Below, one piece after another: positions 13,926 to 19,323 of a DNA stretch of 19,323 nucleotides. The notes beneath the pieces are model-generated. The model was given only the letters and a program-made list of their open reading frames with translations. It made no database searches and was not told the DNA's origin. How positions within the stretch are numbered: the first letter of the stretch is position 1; the number at the start of each line of letters is the position of its first letter. The translations under genes and the position numbers were made by a program. Source of the stretch: Chitinispirillales bacterium (GTDB lineage: Bacteria > Fibrobacterota > Chitinivibrionia > Chitinivibrionales > Chitinispirillaceae). Where the stretch lies: assembly GCA_031254445.1 (NCBI GenBank), contig JAIRUL010000248.1, positions 1 to 19,323 on the forward strand, read 5' to 3'.

Positions 13926-15189
13926 ATCAATACATACGGTAATTTTCGCGCTAATGGCGTTGACGGCGCAGTTTGCCCACGCTTCTCCCGTTGTCATAAC
14001 CGGCAATGATGTCCCGCACTTATTAGGAAAACATATCAACTCAATCGTGTTACTTGACTGCCAAGGAAAAGCGATTCCGTTCCAAATAGACGAGGTCACA
14101 GCGGACAGCGAGTATGTGCTTGATATGGGCGAACTGCCTAATATTAGCGACGGCAACGGCATACTAGACGAACAAGACGAAATCGTCTTTTTGTGGAGCG
14201 ACGCGAGCCGCGCCGCAGGGTTGCCGTCAAACGCAAGCGGTATTAATGCCAACATAAGCGGCGGCATCAACTCCAAAATCAGCAGCGCCGACATCGTAAC
14301 CGTAGCCCGCGGCTCGGAAAAGCGCTGCATCGCCGCCGTAGCCGACAAATCAATCCCCCGCTCGCAAAAAAAATACATCAACTACAACCACGAGACGCAG
14401 CGCGTCGCGACCCCCTACTACTACGCCGACTTCGCCAAGGACCGCTTCCACTTCGTGAGGGCGGGGGTGATGGACTTTTCCACGAACAAATACATAGACC
14501 TCACAAACGAGCTCCGCGTAGAAATTTTGCTCAAGGCGCTCTTTGGCCTTATCCCTATCCGCTACACGGAAGACAACATTGTCTGCGTAGCCCGCCGCTA
14601 CAAGGCCGGGCCGATACGCTTAATCCGCCGCGGCGACTTCCATTTGAACCTCGGCCTCGGGGTGAAAGGCAGCCGCGCCGCCGTCAACCAGATATGCTAT
14701 CCGCAGGTTGTCAAGGTGCCAGTGTACGTCCACCTGCCGATACGCTTCCGTACGCTCTTCAGCCAGGCGCACATCGAGATGACGCCTGTCATCCGCGAAG
14801 CGGGCGGCGCGTTTGTCTTCGCCGTTCCGTCGGAAAAGCTCTCTTTCCCCGTCGGCGGCGAGCCTATAGACACCCTCCTCCCCCCTACCCCGCTGCGAAA
14901 GGTTTTTACCATGCAAAATGGCGGTGTGGGCTACGGCTGGCTACTAGACGCAACCATGGCCCCGGAACACTTAGGCGGCAGCGGCTTCATCATGCGCCGC
15001 CCGCCCTCTAGGGGGGCGGGGGCGGCGGAGTGCGGGTTTCGCCTAACCGTTAGGGATGTGCCCAAGGGAAGTTATTATATTACTAATTGGGTGCTGTTCT
15101 CCGGCGGGAGGGCGGGGGATGTTGAGAGGCTGGGGGCGACGGTGAATACCGCAACAAAGGCACTGAATTCCAAACAAGGGGGTTTCTGA
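13915..15189 (+). CDS. secreted envelope protein of unknown function, coupled to fliJ
   Basis: The 424-residue product starts with a Sec signal peptide (MTRKSIHTVIFALMALTAQF, cleavage likely after AHA at residue 23) and has no later membrane helix. The mature N-terminus contains IPFQIDEVTADSEYVLDMGE, then DGNGILDEQDEIVFLW, whose D-G-N-G-x-x-D-x-x-D-E spacing resembles a calcium-binding loop. Proteins with this IPFQIDE...GNGxLDxxDExVF pattern occur, as I recall, in deltaproteobacteria and related phyla without a defined function. The rest is beta-rich. The GTG start at 13915 overlaps fliJ by 11 bp and has AGGAG at 13899-13903, so it is probably made with the export genes although it must leave by the Sec route. 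A role at the cell surface is likely; a role in the flagellum is only suggested by position. Confidence 0.8.
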   Translation: MTRKSIHTVIFALMALTAQFAHASPVVITGNDVPHLLGKHINSIVLLDCQGKAIPFQIDEVTADSEYVLDMGELPNISDGNGILDEQDEIVFLWSDASRAAGLPSNASGINANISGGINSKISSADIVTVARGSEKRCIAAVADKSIPRSQKKYINYNHETQRVATPYYYADFAKDRFHFVRAGVMDFSTNKYIDLTNELRVEILLKALFGLIPIRYTEDNIVCVARRYKAGPIRLIRRGDFHLNLGLGVKGSRAAVNQICYPQVVKVPVYVHLPIRFRTLFSQAHIEMTPVIREAGGAFVFAVPSEKLSFPVGGEPIDTLLPPTPLRKVFTMQNGGVGYGWLLDATMAPEHLGGSGFIMRRPPSRGAGAAECGFRLTVRDVPKGSYYITNWVLFSGGRAGDVERLGATVNTATKALNSKQGGF

Positions 15190-16139
15190 TGGACGTTGCG
15201 GATATTGTTGACAGAAGCGAAGAAACAACGCTGAAAGAGCTCTGCGGCTCTGTGCTCGCCTTTCGCGCCGCTTACGACGACGTCGCCGAGCAGATCGAGG
15301 ATTTGGCCTACTACGAGTATGAGAGCGGCGGGCTTGAACACGCCGTGGGGCTGCTCGAGGATTTGGCGCGCTTCTTTGAGGGCCTGCGCAACAAGAACGA
15401 GGAGGTCAGCGACGATTTGGCGCAGGTTTACCTGCTCATCGGGCAAATCTACCAGTATGCGGGGATGTTCGAGGAGAGCATAAAATGGCTCAACAACTCT
15501 ATAGTCGTGGACGACATGCACCCCGTCCCCTACCACAGCCTCGCGCTCGCTTTTCAGAGCATCGGCGACGAGTCGCTCTCAATAAAGAGCTTGGAGCAGG
15601 AGATTAAGGTGGCGCCGGGCAACTACTACACCTACCTGCTGCTCGCCGACCTCTACGAGAAGAACGGGGAGTTCGCGATGTTCGAGGACGTGCTGCGGCG
15701 GCTCTTGGAACGCGACGATGGCAATGTTCAGGGGCTGCACAAGCTGATAAGGCGCTATGAGCAAACGGACCATGCGGAGGTCGATTTGCTTAGGCGGCGG
15801 CTCTTAGAGCGCGCAAGCGGCCTGAGCCGCATAGAAGCGGTAATCCGCGCCTACCACTTGGAGCGGGCCGGGCGCGGGGCTGAGGCGATAGCGTTTTTGG
15901 AGGAGTGGGGCGATAATTCGCCGGATGTGTCGATAATCCACCTCGCAAACGCGCACATCTACGGGCAGATGCACCTCTACTCGAAAAAGCGCCGCGAGCT
16001 GTCGCTCTTCAAGAAGAAAAACCGCGCGCGCGAGGACGTGATGGGGATAAAAATAGCCGAGTTCGCCTCGGTCTTCGGCGAAGAGGCGGCGGAAAAACTC
16101 AAGCCGCGCCTGCGCGTGGCCTGCCCAGTCACGCCGTAA
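15189..16139 (+). CDS. tetratricopeptide-repeat protein
   Basis: The 316-residue protein lacks a signal peptide and is predicted to be all helical. TPR-like helix pairs run from about residue 30 to 260; the clearest are LAQVYLLIGQIYQYAGMFEE followed by SIKWLNNSIVVDDMHPVP (about 78-115), the next repeat YHSLALAFQSIGDESLSIKS (about 117-136), and YTYLLLADLYEKNGEFAMFE (about 148-167). TPR proteins are scaffolds for protein-protein contacts; no partner can be named. Its ATG shares one base with the TGA stop of the preceding secreted protein gene (TGATG), so the two are translationally coupled and may act in one process. The next gene starts after 139 bp that hold a palindrome, which probably closes this operon. 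Confidence 0.85.
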   Translation: MDVADIVDRSEETTLKELCGSVLAFRAAYDDVAEQIEDLAYYEYESGGLEHAVGLLEDLARFFEGLRNKNEEVSDDLAQVYLLIGQIYQYAGMFEESIKWLNNSIVVDDMHPVPYHSLALAFQSIGDESLSIKSLEQEIKVAPGNYYTYLLLADLYEKNGEFAMFEDVLRRLLERDDGNVQGLHKLIRRYEQTDHAEVDLLRRRLLERASGLSRIEAVIRAYHLERAGRGAEAIAFLEEWGDNSPDVSIIHLANAHIYGQMHLYSKKRRELSLFKKKNRAREDVMGIKIAEFASVFGEEAAEKLKPRLRVACPVTP

Positions 16140-16163
16140 TTTGTTTAACGCCGCCGCCAATAC

Positions 16164-16185
16164 GTATATTTATGTACATATACGG
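16164..16185. promoter_or_regulatory. palindrome between TPR gene and lipoprotein gene
   Basis: CGTATAT (16164-16170) and ATATACG (16179-16185) are inverted repeats, and TATGTACATA (16172-16181) within and beside them is a perfect 10-bp palindrome. No T run follows, so an operator is as plausible as a transcription end. It lies about 95 bp before the lipoprotein start. Confidence 0.4.
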
Positions 16186-16240
16186 CATAATTAATAGCAA
16201 AATAATATACAATCTGCGGCAAAGGGAAAACGTAGTTAAT

Positions 16241-16262
16241 TTTGGGAATAATTTGGGAATAA
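16241..16262 (+). repeat. 11-bp tandem repeat in the lipoprotein gene leader
   Basis: TTTGGGAATAA occurs twice head to tail (16241-16251 and 16252-16262), directly before the AAGGGG ribosome site (16264-16269). It would lie in the 5' leader of the lipoprotein-OmpA transcript. Confidence 0.7.
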
Positions 16263-16278
16263 AAAGGGGATATTATTT

Positions 16279-17001
16279 ATGATAATCAAACGAATACTAG
16301 CCGCCGCGGCGTTAGCCGCTTGCGTTGCGTGCGCCGTTATCTCTTGCGGCGTGGGCGAGTGGGGGGAAACGCTGCGCTGGAAATCGGCGGTTGATATCCC
16401 CGTCAACCATGGAAAGAAGGTCGGATGGGGGCTTGATTCGTCGCTCTACGGCGGCGGCGTGCTCTTAGACTTGGGCGCAGATACATTTTCCACCACCTCC
16501 GACGCGATGGACGTTGTGAAGAAGATGACCGACCAAAAATTCAGCTATCGAATAAGCATAACGAACCAAACCAGCGTCAGGTTGACGCTTTACGGGCTTC
16601 TCTTCCGCGACAACGACGGGGCGGCGACAATGGACCTTTTGGACTTCTACGGTATCGCCACGGCAAGCGCCCCGATCGGCGACCGCATAAACCTTATGGG
16701 TACAGGGGGGCTAGCCATTGAACCGAACGCAACAGAGCGCCAGGAGATGCCTGCTTCGCAGGAGAGGCCGCTGTGCGACCTCGTCCTCGACCACGACGCA
16801 ATATCGTGGCGATGGCTCGCCAAGGTTGAGGCAAGCAAAGCGGATAGCCTGCGCGATACCGCCTCCACTACCGACAGCATCAGCATGCGGTTAATGATAC
16901 GGGTGGCTGGCGTGAACAGTTTCGACTCGCTTTTTTCGCTAAACAAGCCGCAGGATAGCAAAAAAGCGCTCCTTTCATTGCGAAACGGCGCGTTGCCATG
17001 A
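16279..17001 (+). CDS. outer-membrane or periplasmic lipoprotein of unknown function
   Basis: The 240-residue product has a lipoprotein signal: basic start MIIKR, hydrophobic Ala-rich core, and lipobox VISC with Cys23 as the lipidated residue; the +2 residue is Gly, which does not signal inner-membrane retention. The mature part is beta-rich with segments such as FSYRISITNQTSVRLTLYGL (about 91-110) and a C-terminal half rich in Ser/Thr/Asp; no known domain is recognised. The ATG at 16279 has AAGGGG with a 9-base spacer. Its TGA overlaps the next ATG by 4 bp (ATGA), coupling it tightly to the barrel-OmpA protein downstream. The likely reading is a two-protein envelope assembly, with the lipoprotein as accessory of the barrel. 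Confidence 0.8.
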   Translation: MIIKRILAAAALAACVACAVISCGVGEWGETLRWKSAVDIPVNHGKKVGWGLDSSLYGGGVLLDLGADTFSTTSDAMDVVKKMTDQKFSYRISITNQTSVRLTLYGLLFRDNDGAATMDLLDFYGIATASAPIGDRINLMGTGGLAIEPNATERQEMPASQERPLCDLVLDHDAISWRWLAKVEASKADSLRDTASTTDSISMRLMIRVAGVNSFDSLFSLNKPQDSKKALLSLRNGALP

Positions 17002-19127
17002 AAAAATATCTTATAGCGGCGTGCGTTATTCTCTCTCTGTCAAACGCAACGCTGGGCAACGCCGACAACAACCCCGTAAGCGCCGGAGCGACGCAGTCGC
17101 GCAACTCAGGCGGCCTTACCTTAGACGGGGCGATGGGGAACCCAGCGCTTGTCGGGCTTGAAAGGCGGCCTCGTGGCGGGCTCTCGCTTTTGCCCACGTC
17201 GGTCGCGCTGTGGAGCGACAAAGCCGCGTCGCCGTTTAACGGCCAGCGCCTTTTAATCGACCCTTTCAACGCGCGGAATCCCGCCGCGTACTACGTGAGC
17301 GCGCTCTTCAAGGAGAGCTTTGGGCTAACCGACGGGCTTACCCCCGAAGAGGCCTCCGAGATACTGACTAGAGAGCTGCGCGGCGGGATAGGCGTCTACG
17401 CCGGCGTGCGGAGCTCGCCTATCGTCTTCGCGACGCGCGGTTTTGGGCTAAACGTCAAAACATACGTCGATGTCGACGTAAGGATTCCCGAGGGATTTCT
17501 GCTGCCTCTCTTTTCGGAAACAGACGGGCTGCTCGCGGGGCGCAGCTTAGACTTCTCCGACCTGCGCGTGAGCGCGATATGGGCCTCGGAAGCCGCGATC
17601 AAACTCGGCTACTCTACAACGGTTCCGTTCATGCGCGACTATCTCAACTTAGACAAGGGCGCGGCGGGCGTAGGCATAAAGCTCATATTGGGCCACTCGT
17701 ACTTCAACGCGGAGATGGACAAAAAAAGCGCGTTCGTCTACGACTCGGCGTCAAACAAGTACATCGTGTCCAACGCGAAGCTAGACATTGTAAACATAGG
17801 GACAGGGCTGTACGGCGATTACAACTTCAGCGACTCGCTCTTTATGGACAACCCCATAAACGGCCAAGGGTGGGGGCTCGACCTCGGAGCGGTCTTCCAC
17901 AACAATAGGCACGCCCTTTCGGTAGACGTGCAAGATATCGGCATGATACTGTGGAACGGAAAACAGGTATACAAAGCGGCCATAGACTTCAAAGACACCA
18001 GCGGAAACAATGTCGAATTCGACCTACGCAACTTATCGGAAGGCTTCGGCAACCTATTCCACATGGACTCCGCCAACCTCGAACCGACAAACAAGACCTA
18101 CGCGATGTGGCTGCCAGCTTCGCTGAATATCGGCTACACATACAGCTTGGACTTTTCGGAGTATGACTTCGATATACTCTTAGGCTACCTTACAACAAGC
18201 CTGCACTACAATCAGCAGCTGATACTCGGCCCCGGTAAAAATACATACGTGCCCCGTTTATCGGCCGGCGGAGCGCTCGGCCTCCTAGCGGGCTACCTGC
18301 CCATACGCTACGGGCTTATTGCCGGCGGCCCCGAAAAACTGGCCTCCGCCGCGGGCGTTGGGCTAGACGCCAAATACATCTCCTTAGACGCCTCTTACAA
18401 GGCGGTAGGCAGCCCGTTCCTCATATCCAAAAAAGGCTTCGAGTACGCCGCCGGCCTCACATTCAGGTGGGGGTGGAGGCGCAACAGAAACTACGTGAAA
18501 GACAAGCCGGAAGAGCCCGCCGCCGAGCCCATCCACGACGAGCCGCCCGAGACGCCGCCGCTGCCTGTGCTCGAAGAGCCGCCGCCTGCGGAAGAAAAGG
18601 TTATGGAAGAGGTTTTGGAAGAGCCGGTGATATACCTGACTATGCTGCCGCCGGAGCCTAAACCCGAACCGCAGCTAACAGTCGAAGAGGCGCAAGTGCT
18701 CAACATATCGCAGCAGGCGATCAACTTCCAAACCGGCAGCGCGGTCTTAGCGCAGAGTTCTTACGGCGCGCTTGAGAATATCGCAAACCTCCTCAAGCAG
18801 CACCCGAACATCCGCTACGAGGTTCAGGGCCACACCGACTCCCAAGGCGACGATGTGTACAACCTGCTGCTGTCGGCGGAGCGCGCCGCGTCTGTAAAGT
18901 ATTATCTGATGTCAAGAGGCGCGCCGGAGGAGAGCATGATCTCAATAGGCTACGGCAAAAATATGCCCATAACCGAAAATAACACAGCCGAAGGGCGCGC
19001 GAAAAACAGGCGCGTAGAATTCGTGCAAATATGGTCGCAGGATCAGTACGATACGCTGAAGAAGTTCGAGGGCGATATGACTAAGAGGCTGACGAAAAGG
19101 GCGCTGGAGGTGAAGAGGAAGAGGTGA
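16998..19127 (+). CDS. outer-membrane beta-barrel protein with C-terminal OmpA peptidoglycan-binding domain
   Basis: The 709-residue protein starts with a signal peptide (MKKYLIAACVILSLSNATLG). Residues about 35-490 are rich in Gly, aromatic and alternating hydrophobic residues (for example GWGLDLGAVFHNNRHALSVD and FDILLGYLTTSLHYNQQLIL), as in long outer-membrane barrels of the DUF5723/PorV-like type. A Pro/Glu-rich linker (about 497-565) leads to an OmpA-C domain (about 570-680): NFQTGSAVL, GHTDSQGDD (about 610), the LSAERA helix and NRRVEF. The Asp of HTD and Arg of SAERA match the residues of E. coli OmpA that hold diaminopimelate, so peptidoglycan binding should be intact. It ends in a basic tail (TKRLTKRALEVKRKR). 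It overlaps the lipoprotein gene by 4 bp and is followed after 30 bp by a kinase gene with no terminator between. Confidence 0.85.
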   Translation: MKKYLIAACVILSLSNATLGNADNNPVSAGATQSRNSGGLTLDGAMGNPALVGLERRPRGGLSLLPTSVALWSDKAASPFNGQRLLIDPFNARNPAAYYVSALFKESFGLTDGLTPEEASEILTRELRGGIGVYAGVRSSPIVFATRGFGLNVKTYVDVDVRIPEGFLLPLFSETDGLLAGRSLDFSDLRVSAIWASEAAIKLGYSTTVPFMRDYLNLDKGAAGVGIKLILGHSYFNAEMDKKSAFVYDSASNKYIVSNAKLDIVNIGTGLYGDYNFSDSLFMDNPINGQGWGLDLGAVFHNNRHALSVDVQDIGMILWNGKQVYKAAIDFKDTSGNNVEFDLRNLSEGFGNLFHMDSANLEPTNKTYAMWLPASLNIGYTYSLDFSEYDFDILLGYLTTSLHYNQQLILGPGKNTYVPRLSAGGALGLLAGYLPIRYGLIAGGPEKLASAAGVGLDAKYISLDASYKAVGSPFLISKKGFEYAAGLTFRWGWRRNRNYVKDKPEEPAAEPIHDEPPETPPLPVLEEPPPAEEKVMEEVLEEPVIYLTMLPPEPKPEPQLTVEEAQVLNISQQAINFQTGSAVLAQSSYGALENIANLLKQHPNIRYEVQGHTDSQGDDVYNLLLSAERAASVKYYLMSRGAPEESMISIGYGKNMPITENNTAEGRAKNRRVEFVQIWSQDQYDTLKKFEGDMTKRLTKRALEVKRKR

Positions 19128-19157
19128 GAGGCGAGAATTCAATAAGGACTGCCGTTC

Positions 19158-19323
19158 GTGAATAACATTGACACTGATAAACTTATAGGCGTCGACATCG
19201 CCGGCGTTACTCTGCTCTCCCTCCACGGGCGCGGGCACACAGGGCTTGTCTTTACCGGCTTCCAGAAGTCGCTCCGGCGCAAGATTGCCGTTAAGCTTGT
19301 GCCCAAAGAAAAGGCCACCGCCC
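19158..19323 (+). CDS. Hanks-type Ser/Thr protein kinase, N-terminal fragment cut by window edge
   Basis: Only 55 codons are present, open to the last base. The GTG at 19158-19160 has AAGGA at 19144-19148 with a 9-base spacer. The translated N-terminus shows a glycine-rich nucleotide loop, GRGHTGLVF (Gly24, Gly26, Gly29 and the following Val), then after 13 residues IAVKLVPK with the ATP-anchoring lysine (Lys46), the spacing of kinase subdomains I and II in PknB-like enzymes. There is no signal peptide, consistent with a cytoplasmic catalytic domain. It lies 30 bp after the barrel-OmpA gene in the same direction and may share its transcript. Everything past subdomain II, including the catalytic loop, lies outside the window. 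Confidence 0.75.
   Translation, partial: MNNIDTDKLIGVDIAGVTLLSLHGRGHTGLVFTGFQKSLRRKIAVKLVPKEKATA

Overview
The window looks like chromosomal DNA from a flagellated, diderm (Gram-negative-type) bacterium of fairly high GC content. Evidence for an outer membrane is a lipoprotein coupled to an OmpA-type beta-barrel protein. The flagellar order flgB-flgC-fliE-fliF-fliG-fliH-fliI-fliJ, an EF-G that resembles the spirochaete/planctomycete/deltaproteobacterial EFG1 (and mitochondrial GFM1) class, an EarP/EF-P(Arg32) pair, and OmpA fused behind a long barrel would fit a motile Fibrobacterota-like or neighbouring lineage. This placement is an inference from protein resemblance, not a search result.

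Left arm (1-5439). The 3' part of earP is followed by efp, an arginine-rhamnosylated elongation factor and its modifying enzyme. Convergent to them on the minus strand lie fusA, a RecA/DnaB-fold P-loop ATPase of unknown role, and a secreted protein of unknown function. efp and the secreted-protein gene meet tail to tail across a hexamer-and-hairpin intergenic repeat (element A).

Control region (5440-6116). The 677-bp gap between divergent fusA and flgB holds a sigma70-type promoter for fusA, a tandemly expanded copy of the same repeat family (element B), a large dyad made of two CCTASTAGG sites, and a near-consensus sigma54 promoter (TTGGCACG-N4-TTGC) just upstream of flgB. The dyad lies about 175-215 bp upstream of the expected start of transcription, where an enhancer-binding activator of sigma54 would be expected.

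Flagellar block (6117-13925). flgB, flgC, an unrecognised 98-residue gene, fliE, fliF, fliG, fliH, fliI and fliJ are all on the plus strand. They encode the proximal rod, the MS ring, the switch, and the export ATPase with its regulators. The gaps around the 98-residue gene are filled by three more members of the repeat family (C, D, E) plus further hairpins, so early genes may be separated from fliE onward by RNA structure.

Right arm (13915-19323). A secreted protein starts inside the end of fliJ and is coupled to a TPR protein. After a gap with a palindrome come a lipoprotein overlapping by 4 bp with a barrel-OmpA fusion, and then the first 55 codons of a Hanks-type Ser/Thr protein kinase cut off by the window edge.

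The least explained item is the modular intergenic repeat family: five copies share a 19-bp AT core, two adjacent stem-loops joined by TAACG, and flanking TTGAC-type hexamer arrays in inverted orientation. The stem-loop module exists in two unrelated sequence versions with the same layout.
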